Notes: generated by a model from the letters alone, not told the origin. A DNA stretch of 36,145 nucleotides from CAZIUL01 sp964542475 (GCA_964542475.1 CAZIUL010000041.1:1-36145), one strand, 5' to 3'. Shown: positions 17,130-25,246, counted from the first letter of the stretch. Made by a program: numbers and translations.

Positions 17130-18102
17130 TGTTGTCTCCCTTGATACTATCCCGCTCATGATCGATCAGATGTCTTAGACCATCCTCCAGCGATGTGGGG
17201 GGATTGTAGCCCAGAAGCCTCCGGCATTTTTCAGTGCTTCCGTAAAACCGCATGGCCTCGCCTTCCCTGTACGGTAGTGCGCCTGTCTCGGTTTTTGCCG
17301 ACGCGCCGGCCAGGCAATAGATCATGCTCGCCGTATCCTTGAGCTTCCTTTCGACGCCGGATGCCAGGTTGATGATTTCCCCCTCGATGTCAGGAACAAC
17401 AGCCGCGGCCAGCACTCCATCGACCAGGTCGTTTACCTGCGTGAACTCCCGCGTCTGCTCGCCGGGGGTCATGCGAAGCGGCTTGTTCCGGAGCGCGAGC
17501 GTGACCGCTTGTGCGATGAAGCGCCCGGGAGGCTGCCCGGGGCCGTAGGTGAGAAAAGGCCTGATCACCACCACGGGCAGGTCGCCGCTGCGGCCCAGCT
17601 CCCGCATGTGAAGAGAAGCCTTTGCCTTGGAGGCGGAGTAGGGCGAGACCGGCTTCGGCGCGTCCTCCTCCCTGAACGGCGCCTTGCCGTCACCGTACTC
17701 CTCGCAGGTCCCGAAGTGAACCAACCGGCTGATCCCCTGCTTATTCATCAGTACCTGTGCCAGGTTCAGTGTTCCCTGGTGGTTCACTTTCCCGCAGGGA
17801 TCCTCGAGCGCCGGATAGCGGCGCACATCGGTCAGGGCGGCGAGGTGGAAGACAAAGGAGAGGGATCTTTCGGACAAGGCGCTGTCCAGGGATGGAAGAT
17901 CCGCAATGTCGGCTTCGATGATTTCGGATCGTTCCGGCGGGCGCGGCCTGCCCCGAACCGGTCGCCCCCTCACGCCCGGCAAATCCAGCCAATGGATGCG
18001 CGCACCCAGATCGGACAGCCTGCGGCACAGGTAAGAGCCTATGAACCCCCCTGCACCGGTGACCAGGACGCCCTTCCCTTTGAATGAATCAATCCGTTTC
18101 AT
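17122..18102 (-). CDS. NAD(P)-dependent extended SDR, nucleotide-sugar epimerase/reductase
   Basis: The 326-residue extended SDR shows VLVTGAGGFIGSYL (Rossmann motif at 14-22), FHLAALTDVRRYP, the catalytic pair in YSASKAKA (Tyr155, Lys159) after FGTCEEYG, and RPFLTYGPGQPPGRF. The family works on nucleotide-linked sugars, as epimerases, dehydratases or 4-ketoreductases. Lying between rfbF and a cupin gene, it probably processes CDP-4-keto-6-deoxyglucose, for example by reduction or epimerisation. The ATG at 18102 overlaps the stop of rfbF (14 bases shared), and its own stop overlaps the cupin start. A TTG at 18108 is an alternative start. Domain order SDR then cupin mirrors the fused CapF enzyme, here as two genes. 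Confidence 0.85.
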   Translation of the reverse strand: MKRIDSFKGKGVLVTGAGGFIGSYLCRRLSDLGARIHWLDLPGVRGRPVRGRPRPPERSEIIEADIADLPSLDSALSERSLSFVFHLAALTDVRRYPALEDPCGKVNHQGTLNLAQVLMNKQGISRLVHFGTCEEYGDGKAPFREEDAPKPVSPYSASKAKASLHMRELGRSGDLPVVVIRPFLTYGPGQPPGRFIAQAVTLALRNKPLRMTPGEQTREFTQVNDLVDGVLAAAVVPDIEGEIINLASGVERKLKDTASMIYCLAGASAKTETGALPYREGEAMRFYGSTEKCRRLLGYNPPTSLEDGLRHLIDHERDSIKGDNNA

Positions 18103-18862
18103 TGACAATCCAAGGGGTGTTTCCTGCTTTGTACATTTCGTTCAGTAACAGGTAGTCACGGTAGGTATCCATGCTCTTGAAGAAACCGCGATGCGAAAAG
18201 AGTGTTAGTTGCTCGTTTTTTGCGAGGGTTTCCAGGGGAGTGGTCTCCAGCGTGCAGTTCTCGTCGAGGTAGTTCATGATTCCCGGCTCGAAAACAAAGA
18301 ACCCCCCGGACACCATTCCCTCCAGCCGCGGTTTTTCCTTGAAGCCGCTAACTATACCGTTGTCCGTGGATTCGATCACGCCGAAACGGGAGGTTCCTTC
18401 CATACCGGTCACCGTGGCCAGGAGGCCCATGCGGCGGTGGTGATCGAGCAGCGCGGCAATGTCCACGTCCGAGAGCCCGTCCCCGTAGGTCATGAAGAAC
18501 GTCTCTTTTCCGAGATACTGTTCCACCCGTTTGATGCGGCCGCCGGTTCCGGTGGGAAGCCCCGTGTCCACAAGCGTGACCTTCCAGTCGAATTTCGGAC
18601 CGCCTTGTGTTTCCACGATTCCGGTGGTGAGATCGACCGTGAAATCACAGGTCATGGCGAGGAAGTTGAGAAAGTATTCCCGTATCATCTCGCCTTTGTA
18701 CCCCAGGCAGAGTACGAACTCTTTGAATCCGTGGCGGGCGAAGGCTTCCATGATGTGCAGGAGAATAGGCCGGTCGCCGATGGGAATCATGGGCTTGGGC
18801 CTGAACTCGGTCTCCTCGTTGAGGCGCGTACCCCGGCCTCCGCATAAGATGACGACTTTCAT
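18089..18862 (-). CDS. rfbF: Glucose-1-phosphate cytidylyltransferase
   Basis: The 257-residue protein matches RfbF closely in length and motif: MKVVILCGGRGTRLNEETE (CTP-binding loop, residues 8-14), RPKPMIPIGDRPILLHIM (Lys23), FVLCLGYKGEMIREYFLNF, LVDTGLPTGTGGRIKRV and FFMTYGDGLSDVDI (metal-binding Asp). It makes CDP-glucose from CTP and glucose-1-phosphate, the first step toward CDP-6-deoxyhexoses. GAAGGAGA sits upstream of the ATG. It is the first gene of a minus-strand operon with overlapping SDR and cupin genes. The next-step enzyme rfbG is about 5 kb away on the plus strand. No rfbH-type C3 dehydratase is seen, so 3,6-dideoxy sugars are not obviously the product. Confidence 0.95.
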   Translation of the reverse strand: MKVVILCGGRGTRLNEETEFRPKPMIPIGDRPILLHIMEAFARHGFKEFVLCLGYKGEMIREYFLNFLAMTCDFTVDLTTGIVETQGGPKFDWKVTLVDTGLPTGTGGRIKRVEQYLGKETFFMTYGDGLSDVDIAALLDHHRRMGLLATVTGMEGTSRFGVIESTDNGIVSGFKEKPRLEGMVSGGFFVFEPGIMNYLDENCTLETTPLETLAKNEQLTLFSHRGFFKSMDTYRDYLLLNEMYKAGNTPWIVNETD

Positions 18863-18987
18863 GCTGTCTCCTTCACAAAGCTGTAAACGAACGGGCCAAC
18901 AACGGTTATTATCCGCGATTTGCCGGAAATGTGTATAGCTGGTCTCGTTAAATTTTGGATCGGTGAAGGAGCTTTTCGAAAGATGGG

Positions 18988-19215
18988 GAAGAGGACGGCA
19001 TGGAGGGCGCTGCTTTGTCAGCGCCGTAAACGAAGAGGCGGCATGGAGGGCGTCGCTTTGTCAGCGCCGTAAACGAAGAGGCGGCATGGAGGGCGTCGCT
19101 TTGTCGACGCCGGAAGAGAAGAGGCGGCAACAGAGTGCCGCCCTCCAGAAGAAACGGAATGCGCCGATTGAACAATGGAGGGCGCTGCTTTGTCAGCGCC
19201 GTAAACGAAGCAACG
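18988..19215. repeat. Array of five covarying hairpin repeats
   Basis: Five 20-base hairpins, each with a 7-bp stem and 6-base loop, lie at 19006-19025, 19049-19068, 19092-19111, 19123-19142 (opposite orientation) and 19181-19200. The first three are spaced exactly 43 bases apart and share the flank GAAGAGGCGGCATGGAG and the loop CTTTGT. Stem arms differ but stay paired: GGCGCTG/CAGCGCC, GGCGTCG/CGACGCC, GGCGGCA/TGCCGCC; copy 2 is a hybrid with one mismatch and one G-U. Nothing here looks protein coding. It lies upstream of rfbF and downstream of the beta-helix gene. Confidence 0.85.
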
Positions 19216-19228
19216 CCGAATAAATACT

Positions 19229-19252
19229 ATCCGTGTTCATCCGTGGTTCTCT
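19229..19252. repeat. Intergenic motif with tandem ATCCGTG words
   Basis: The bases around TATCCGTGTTCATCCGTGG contain the word ATCCGTG twice at 10-base spacing, followed by a pyrimidine-rich tract (TTCTCTTTTCTTTCTTCC). From memory, very similar ACGGATGAACACGGAT strings recur in intergenic regions of many environmental bacterial genomes, but the function is unknown. A second pyrimidine-rich motif of comparable style is found at 33985-34015. Confidence 0.4.
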
Positions 19253-19275
19253 TTTCTTTCTTCCTCCGGCCTACC

Positions 19276-19317
19276 CCAAAAACAAACCGACCGGAGCGTC
19301 CCTGGGAGGCTCTCCGG
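19276..19317 (-). terminator. Intrinsic terminator of the beta-helix gene
   Basis: Read on the minus strand, CCGGAG and CTCCGG (19312-19317 and 19291-19296) form a stem around a 15-base loop, followed shortly by TTTGTTTTT (19277-19285). It lies about 50 bases beyond the stop codon of the beta-helix gene. The stem is short and the loop long, so efficiency is uncertain. Confidence 0.5.
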
Positions 19318-19364
19318 CCGGCTTGGTTGTCAGCGAGGTCAAACGGTATTTACATGGCTGCGGT

Positions 19365-21266
19365 TTACTGAACGAACTGGAAGCTCACAGCGTTCGACAC
19401 AAACTGGAACTTCGGATATGTGGTGAAGGCGAAGTAGACCACAATTCCCACTATTGAAGGATTCAGGTTCTGGCCTATGAAAACCGCGGTTGAATGGCCT
19501 CCACCGTCCAGCGTGCCGTAAAAGTCCTGCAGATAGGGGAATCCCTGTAGTGTCAGGTTCAGCAGATAGGTCGTTGCAAAATCCCAGTTGATGGGGATAA
19601 CCTGGCCGCCGGGCAGGGGAGTTCCCGGGGAGGTCCCGGATATGCTGCCCAGGATGAAATAGTCCTTGCCGCCCCAAGCAGGTCCCGCATGCAGGGTGAA
19701 TGTGGCATTGCCGCCCTGGCTGACGGAGATCGTTGCAACATCCAGTGTAAGGGAATCATGAGGGTACATGCATTCGTCTGCACCCATGTCCATGGATACG
19801 AGGATACGAGGGTCTCCCTCGAAATCCACCGAGGAAAAGCAGGTACTGTTGTCGCCGCTGTCAACGCAGGGAGAGCTCTCGGGAATATGAAAGTCGCCCG
19901 CGGAAGGGTTAACCAGAAGAGGATCTCCGCTGATGTTGTTGTTCGAGCCGGTCGCTTCCTCGAAGTTGCAGTAGGATATACCGAAGCCCCCTCCGGTCAC
20001 GTAGTAGCTGCCCGGGGAGTGTTCGCGCATGATCGTGTTGGTGACTGTGACTGTCGAGTTTGTGCTGTTGATGCCTCCTCCGTACCCGGAAGCTGAGTTG
20101 CTGTACATCGTGCTATGAACGACAACCACATTGTCGGCATCCGAGCAGCAGATGCCGCCTCCGTCAACGGAAGCCGTGTTTTCGTAGATGCAGCAGTTCA
20201 CCACCTCGGCTCCGGAATCGATGTCGAAGTACAGCCCACCCCCATAAGCCGCCTCGTTGGCGTAGAGGAAGTTGGTGTATAGCTCTGGAGAGGATTTGTA
20301 GCAATAGACAGCTCCTCCGGCTGAAGACGCGATGTTGTGGTGGATTGTGTTATGCCTGATAAAAGCGATTGCCTTAAGTTCGGAACAGTAGATACCAGCG
20401 CCTGAAGATGCATTATTGTTGTCTATTTCGCTGTTTTTGATGCTCAATTCCGAATCGGTGCAGTAAATCCCGCCTCCGTCCTGGTTCGCCGTGTTGTTGT
20501 TGATCACGTTGCTGTCAGCGTACAGATATGAACCTGTGCAGTAAATCCCGCCTCCGTGCTGGGTCGCATTGTTGCCGTTGATTTCGTTGTTGATAAAGTG
20601 CGGCTGGCTTGAATCGTTGCAGTACACCCCGCCGCCGTGTGTGCCCGCACTGTTGCCGGTGATTTCGTTGTATTCAATGTCCGGCAGCAATAAATTGACG
20701 CAGCATATCCCGCCACCGAACTGGTCCGCACTGTTGTTCGATATCGAATTGTCGTTTATAACAGCATACAGCTTGGTACTGCTGCAGAAGAGGTAGACCC
20801 CTCCACCTGAACCTCCCGGGGCTGTGCTGTTATCCGTGATGATGTTGTCCGTGATGATCACTTTTGAATCAGAGCACATTATTCCCCCGCCCGAGCTCGC
20901 TCCCTTGCCGTTTGTGATTGTGAACCCTTCGACGGTGGAATCGCTGTTATCAAGGGAAACCACGCTGCCGGCCTGGTTTCCGTCGATTGTTGTTACCGAT
21001 GAGCCGGAATTGCTCTTGAGAAAGATATCCTTGTTTTGAATCACTGGGTTTTCCACGTAGGTGCCCGGCATAACCCTGACTTCGTCATCGTCCGAAGCAG
21101 CGGTAATGCCCTGCGCGATGTACCTGAAGGGGTTGTTCTGATGACCTGTCCCATTTAAGGGGTCACCGTCATCGTCCACCCACCACGTCTGCTGGGCGTT
21201 CAACGAACCTGTTCCCACAAAAGCAAAAATGAACACAAAGGTCATGACAACAAGTGAAGGTTTCAT
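19365..21266 (-). CDS. Secreted right-handed parallel beta-helix protein with shared C-terminal domain
   Basis: ATG at 21266 follows a full-length AAAGGAGGT Shine-Dalgarno (21271-21279) and gives 633 residues with a signal peptide ending SLNAQQ (about residues 1-25). A WWVDDDGDPLNGTG opening leads into a pectate-lyase-like beta-helix (about residues 27-500) of roughly eleven coils marked by a recurring N-x-A-x-x-x-GGGIYC unit. Nine or ten coils carry a Cys at the same position, which would stack as a ladder. The helix ends with the usual SPCVDSGDNSTC and DMGADE cap. The last 125 residues (from LTLDVATISV) are clearly homologous to the C-terminus of the EEP protein at 2778-4373, including SGTSPGTPLPGGQV, FYGTL and FVSNAVS. 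Ligand or enzymatic activity is not predictable; a surface or adhesin-like role is plausible. Confidence 0.85.
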   Translation of the reverse strand: MKPSLVVMTFVFIFAFVGTGSLNAQQTWWVDDDGDPLNGTGHQNNPFRYIAQGITAASDDDEVRVMPGTYVENPVIQNKDIFLKSNSGSSVTTIDGNQAGSVVSLDNSDSTVEGFTITNGKGASSGGGIMCSDSKVIITDNIITDNSTAPGGSGGGVYLFCSSTKLYAVINDNSISNNSADQFGGGICCVNLLLPDIEYNEITGNSAGTHGGGVYCNDSSQPHFINNEINGNNATQHGGGIYCTGSYLYADSNVINNNTANQDGGGIYCTDSELSIKNSEIDNNNASSGAGIYCSELKAIAFIRHNTIHHNIASSAGGAVYCYKSSPELYTNFLYANEAAYGGGLYFDIDSGAEVVNCCIYENTASVDGGGICCSDADNVVVVHSTMYSNSASGYGGGINSTNSTVTVTNTIMREHSPGSYYVTGGGFGISYCNFEEATGSNNNISGDPLLVNPSAGDFHIPESSPCVDSGDNSTCFSSVDFEGDPRILVSMDMGADECMYPHDSLTLDVATISVSQGGNATFTLHAGPAWGGKDYFILGSISGTSPGTPLPGGQVIPINWDFATTYLLNLTLQGFPYLQDFYGTLDGGGHSTAVFIGQNLNPSIVGIVVYFAFTTYPKFQFVSNAVSFQFVQ

Positions 21267-21270
21267 GACA

Positions 21271-21279
21271 ACCTCCTTT
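21271..21279 (-). promoter_or_regulatory. Exceptionally strong Shine-Dalgarno sequence
   Basis: AAAGGAGGT is fully complementary to the 3' end of 16S rRNA and is placed four bases before the ATG at 21266 (closest pairing), fixing the start after an in-frame upstream ATG at 21404 that would bury the signal peptide. Confidence 0.8.
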
Positions 21280-21563
21280 CCATAATAAGCTGTTATAGAA
21301 TGAAAAAACGAACCGAGAATCCGCATGGATAGGCTTGAAAAACCGGTCTTTCCCTTTGTGGCGCCATCCGCGGGAAAGAGGGGTTGTTTGTCAAAATTAT
21401 TCATCTCCGTGCTCCTTGTCTGCTTGGTTTCGAATGCCTACAATCCCAAGGCGACAAAACAGGTGAAGCGGTATCATGAAAAACTGATTTTTTGAATATT
21501 TTGGTGTGAACTTGATCCGGCTGCAGCAGATGAGGATGAAACATGCGGGTCAGGAGGGGGCTT

Positions 21564-24488
21564 CTAATCGACGGGCAGCACCTCTCGGGCCTTGTCCCGG
21601 ATCCTCCGGATGATGTCAGCGTAATCCAGGTACGGCGTGAAATGTCGCTCGTAAAGCTCTTCAGCCTTCAGGTAGTATTCTTTCCAGGTGTCTTCCCGGT
21701 CGTTTGTCTCTTCCAGGGCGCTGGAAGCTCTGTAATCGGAAACGGCCATCAGGTAATAATCGCGGGCATCCTCGGCGCCGTGAAAGATACTCTCGCTTCC
21801 AGCCCTTTTTTCACGCTCTTTCACAGCACTTTTGAAATGCCGGACGGCTTCTGCGTGGTTCTCATCGAGCATCGAATTAACGCCTTTGGCGGTGAGAAAA
21901 AGAGGCGAGTTCTCTCCATTGAATTGATCGGGTTTGTGTGCCTGCCCGGCCAGAGTTCTTGCAAGATTATGCAAACGTGTTTCCTGCTCATCATCCCAGA
22001 GCAGTTCTTCAGGAAACGTGAGGGCCAGCAGGCAGGCCTGGCAATAATCGCGGGGGGAATAACGTGCAACTTCAAAAAGCTCTTTCAGGTTCTCCCTGGC
22101 CAGAAGAAACAGATTCGGATCGGGTTGGGTTCTGCTTTTTTCGAGATGAATGCGCGCGCATAACAGATATCCCGCCGCCAACTCGCTTTTTTTCACAATT
22201 TGAACTTCCGGCGGCCTGTCTCCGGTAAAACGTTGCTTTGCGTATCCTGCGTATAGCAAAGCCTTGTCCAGGTCGCCCATGATCAGAAAAAGTTCGCCTT
22301 TGGCCACCTCCATGTTCACATCGAAAGATACAATTGCACTGGCTTTCTTTAATTCTTCCAATGCTTCTTGCAAGCGGCCTTGCTTGACATAAGCCGCGCT
22401 CATCGCACAGTTCGCGTTGTGGATGTGATCGTTTTCATCATCTGATTGTTTGATTGCCCGCCTGCTGTATTCGATCGCTTTCTCGTTGTTGCCTTGAAGC
22501 AATGCTATCTGCGCGAGGGTTGCGTCTATCATGTAATAGCGGTTTTCCTCATAATACCGTCCGGCTTCCCCAAGGTGATACAAGGCTTTTTCCACATACT
22601 CCGGGGCCTGATAAAACCTTGCGATGAAGAAATAAACCCTTCCCAAAAATGTACGAGCTGCACGGTTTTGTTTTCGCATGCTTAGCACGGAGGTAAAACA
22701 GTTGACCGTTTTCTCGAACTCCTCGGGTTTCCCTCCCTTGTACAGGCCATCAAACAGCCTCAAACCTGTATAAATATGAACAACGAAATGGTTCGGATTC
22801 AGTTTTACGCCTATCTCAGCCAACTCCGTTGACATTGACGCTGCGGAGGAGCCGTCAAAATCCCTTAAAACGAGCGTTTCGTTTGAAGCGTAGTCGACTT
22901 CACCGGCTTCGCGCAGACTGGATACAGCCCCGGCAATGAGCCTTTTCCCTTCCACTGTGTCCGCTCCGGCCTCATTGCCCAGCCTGTATTCAGCGATTCC
23001 CAGCAGGTAAAGGGCTTCTCTTTTCAGCGCGTCATCCTGCTTTACAACACAGCTTTCCACGGCTGTTACAAAATATTCCGCAGCATCGACGTTGTTGCCA
23101 TCATCAAGGTCTACTAAACCTCTTATGATGTATCCACTCGGATCCAGAGGATCGGCGTCAAATATCCAGAAGTTGGCGATATTAGGCCTTATAGCAGCAG
23201 GCAATTCCATTGCTTCACTGATGGGTTTGTACAGCCTCCCGGCAAGCCGCAGCTCGCTTCTTTTCTTCGAGGCGGCGTTTAAAAACAGAACGCCGAAAAA
23301 TATCAGGATCATAAGCGCGGCAGCCGCGGCCAGGGAAAAAAACCTGTGTCGGTCTATCCACTTTGTAGACCTTCGAATCAATCCCGCGGGCTTCGCCAGA
23401 ATAGCTTCATTCGCAAGGAAGCGGCGAAGATCCTCCGCCATTTCCGCCATGCCCTGGTAGCGGCGCTCAGGATCCTTTTCCATGGCTGTTATGACGATCG
23501 TTTCCAGGTCCCGCTGAACCGCGGGGTTTATTCGGCTCGGGGGTACGGGCTCATCCTGCAGGATCTTGTGAAACACCTGCTCCGTGGTTTCCCCTTCAAA
23601 GGGTACACGCCCTGAGACAATTTCATAAAGCGTCACTCCCAGGGAATAAACATCGGTACGCAGGTCGATCTCCTTCTGCTGCGCCCTTATCTGTTCGGGA
23701 GAAGCGTAGTGGGGCGTGCCGCGGAACTCTCCCGTAAGAGTCAGGGTGGAGAGTCTCGCATGCCTGGCCACGCCGAAATCGGTGAGCACGGCTCTCCCTT
23801 CCGGTGTGACAAGGATGTTGGAAGGCTTCACGTCCCGATGGATGATTCCGGCTTTGTGGACGCAAGCAAGGGCATCGGCCGTCTCCTTGATCCAGACCAG
23901 CATTTTCTCCACCGGTCTCCGCTCTTCAGGCAGTGCATTTTCGCGCTGCAATTCGTCCAGCCCCTTACCCCGCAAATACTCCATTGCATAAAAACGCGTT
24001 CCCTTGTCTTCGCCGCTTCCGTACACGGTGACGATGTTCGGGTGGCTGAGTTCGGCAATGGCCTCGACCTCGCGCACGAACCGCGCCTGTGCCTCGAACG
24101 ATCCCAGCCGTTCCGAACGCATGACCTTCAGCGCCACGAGTCGATTCAACGAGCCTTGCACGGCAAGGTACACAACGCCCATGCCCCCTTCTCCGAGCTT
24201 GCGGATCAGGCGGTACTCCCCCAACCGTTCGTATGGCAGATCGGCTTCGGGCTCGATCTCCTCCAGCTCCCGGCCTTTCTCCATGTCATCTATGTAATGG
24301 GTCCAGGCGGGTTTATCAGGGAAATCCGGTGCTTTTCCGTGAGCGGAGAGAAGCGATACAAGCCTCGCTTTCAGGGAAGGATCGTGCTTGCAGGCGTCAT
24401 CAAGAAACGCGTGCCGATCCGACGGATCGCGTTCCAATGCGGTGTGGAACAGCTCTTCCAGCCTTTTGTCGCCCTCAGAAGGCTTCAC
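21564..24488 (-). CDS. Transmembrane Ser/Thr protein kinase with TPR-rich sensor region
   Basis: The 974-residue Hanks-type kinase has a complete catalytic domain at about 90-360: GEGGMGVVY (99-107), Lys121, HRDVKPSN (His217, Asp219, Asn224), DFGVA (Asp237), GTPHYASPE and DVYSLGVTLYE. An N-terminal helical segment precedes it, one membrane helix follows (about 383-406), and the remaining 560 residues are extracytoplasmic with several TPR-like helical pairs (ALLYAGYAKQRF, EALEELKKASAI, AVRHFKSAVKERE). This is the kinase type partnered with ECF sigma factors in planctomycetes. The GTG start at 24488 overlaps the sigma-factor stop by 14 bases, with AAGGAAAAAGGGA upstream, so the two are co-translated. 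It presumably senses an envelope signal and phosphorylates the sigma factor or another regulator. Confidence 0.93.
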   Translation of the reverse strand: MKPSEGDKRLEELFHTALERDPSDRHAFLDDACKHDPSLKARLVSLLSAHGKAPDFPDKPAWTHYIDDMEKGRELEEIEPEADLPYERLGEYRLIRKLGEGGMGVVYLAVQGSLNRLVALKVMRSERLGSFEAQARFVREVEAIAELSHPNIVTVYGSGEDKGTRFYAMEYLRGKGLDELQRENALPEERRPVEKMLVWIKETADALACVHKAGIIHRDVKPSNILVTPEGRAVLTDFGVARHARLSTLTLTGEFRGTPHYASPEQIRAQQKEIDLRTDVYSLGVTLYEIVSGRVPFEGETTEQVFHKILQDEPVPPSRINPAVQRDLETIVITAMEKDPERRYQGMAEMAEDLRRFLANEAILAKPAGLIRRSTKWIDRHRFFSLAAAAALMILIFFGVLFLNAASKKRSELRLAGRLYKPISEAMELPAAIRPNIANFWIFDADPLDPSGYIIRGLVDLDDGNNVDAAEYFVTAVESCVVKQDDALKREALYLLGIAEYRLGNEAGADTVEGKRLIAGAVSSLREAGEVDYASNETLVLRDFDGSSAASMSTELAEIGVKLNPNHFVVHIYTGLRLFDGLYKGGKPEEFEKTVNCFTSVLSMRKQNRAARTFLGRVYFFIARFYQAPEYVEKALYHLGEAGRYYEENRYYMIDATLAQIALLQGNNEKAIEYSRRAIKQSDDENDHIHNANCAMSAAYVKQGRLQEALEELKKASAIVSFDVNMEVAKGELFLIMGDLDKALLYAGYAKQRFTGDRPPEVQIVKKSELAAGYLLCARIHLEKSRTQPDPNLFLLARENLKELFEVARYSPRDYCQACLLALTFPEELLWDDEQETRLHNLARTLAGQAHKPDQFNGENSPLFLTAKGVNSMLDENHAEAVRHFKSAVKEREKRAGSESIFHGAEDARDYYLMAVSDYRASSALEETNDREDTWKEYYLKAEELYERHFTPYLDYADIIRRIRDKAREVLPVD

Positions 24489-25080
24489 TCCCTTTTTCCT
24501 TCATCTCTTCCCACAGCCAGGCGCGGGTGAACTCCCAGTCCCTTTTTACTGTTATGCCGGACACGCCCAGGACTTCCGCGGTTTGCTCGTGGGTCAATCC
24601 CACGAAGAAGCGCAGCTCCACAATCGTGCACTTGCGCTGATGCTCGGGCATGGCTCCAAGCTTTGTCAACGCGGTGTCAAGGTTTTCCAGGTCCGCGAAC
24701 AAATCGTAGCAGCCTTCACAGCCCTTGCTTAATCCGTTTGCCGCGTCCAGCGATACCGGGCGCTTTCCGGCTCCGCGCTTGATCCGCTTCCGCGTCCTTG
24801 CTCTATCAACCATGATGCGGCGCATGGCCCGGGCAGCCACGCCGAAGAAATGCGAACGGTTCTGCCAGCGCTCCTTCCTGTCCCGGACAAGGCGCATGTA
24901 CGCTTCGTGCACCAGCGCGGTGGTCTGCAGCGTCTGGCCGGGGTGCTCCTTGCTCATCGATTTTCGTGCCAGCGCATGGAGCTCCCGGTAGACCACGGCA
25001 AAGAGCCTGTTCCAGGAACCGGGCTTTCCGGCCGAGATATCCGAAAGCATTACGGTTACATTCTCGGGGCAGCTCTGCAT
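24475..25080 (-). CDS. ECF RNA polymerase sigma factor, TIGR02999/Sigma-70_ECF type
   Basis: The 201-residue sigma factor matches the TIGR02999 group: QTTALVHEAYMRLV and SHFFGVAARAMRRIMVDRART (region 2 and linker), then VELRFFVGLTHEQTAEVLGV and SGITVKRDWEFTRAWL (region 4 helix-turn-helix). The group lacks a classical anti-sigma gene and is typically encoded beside a Ser/Thr kinase, as here, where it overlaps the kinase gene by 14 bases. Activity is therefore probably controlled by phosphorylation. A Cys-containing insert (KGCEGCYDLF) lies between regions 2 and 4. Candidate -10 boxes TATACT and GATAAT lie about 25-35 bases upstream of the ATG on the minus strand. Confidence 0.93.
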   Translation of the reverse strand: MQSCPENVTVMLSDISAGKPGSWNRLFAVVYRELHALARKSMSKEHPGQTLQTTALVHEAYMRLVRDRKERWQNRSHFFGVAARAMRRIMVDRARTRKRIKRGAGKRPVSLDAANGLSKGCEGCYDLFADLENLDTALTKLGAMPEHQRKCTIVELRFFVGLTHEQTAEVLGVSGITVKRDWEFTRAWLWEEMKEKGSEAF

Positions 25081-25246
25081 GAATAGCTCTGTTGAAAAAG
25101 ACCATTATCAGTATATGTGGGCCATGTAGGTTAACACTCTGGGCCAGGCCATGTAAATATAGTATAAGATAGTGGAAAGAAATCGGTTTTGTCAAGAAGG
25201 TAGAAGGACCAATTCACAGGTTCGAAGACTGGAAGGGTACAACAAG

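Larger units (their letters stand above)
18863..19364. other. Gene-free 0.5-kb intergenic region
   Basis: This stretch separates the start of rfbF from the end of the beta-helix gene, both on the minus strand. It holds the rfbF leader (GAAGGAGA ribosome site; GATAAT-like box about 50 bases upstream of the ATG, weak), the hairpin array, a TATCCGTGTTCATCCGTGG motif, and a terminator for the beta-helix gene. Open frames through the array are composed of the repeats and are not credible genes. Confidence 0.75.

Noticed and set aside
19001..19111. Possible CRISPR-like array (43-base period)
   Set aside because: The units are contiguous and nearly identical throughout, with no unique spacers; the period is a tandem hairpin repeat.
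18963..19223. Open frame of 86 residues through the repeat array
   Set aside because: It consists entirely of the hairpin repeat units, has no ribosome site and repetitive nonsense-like sequence.
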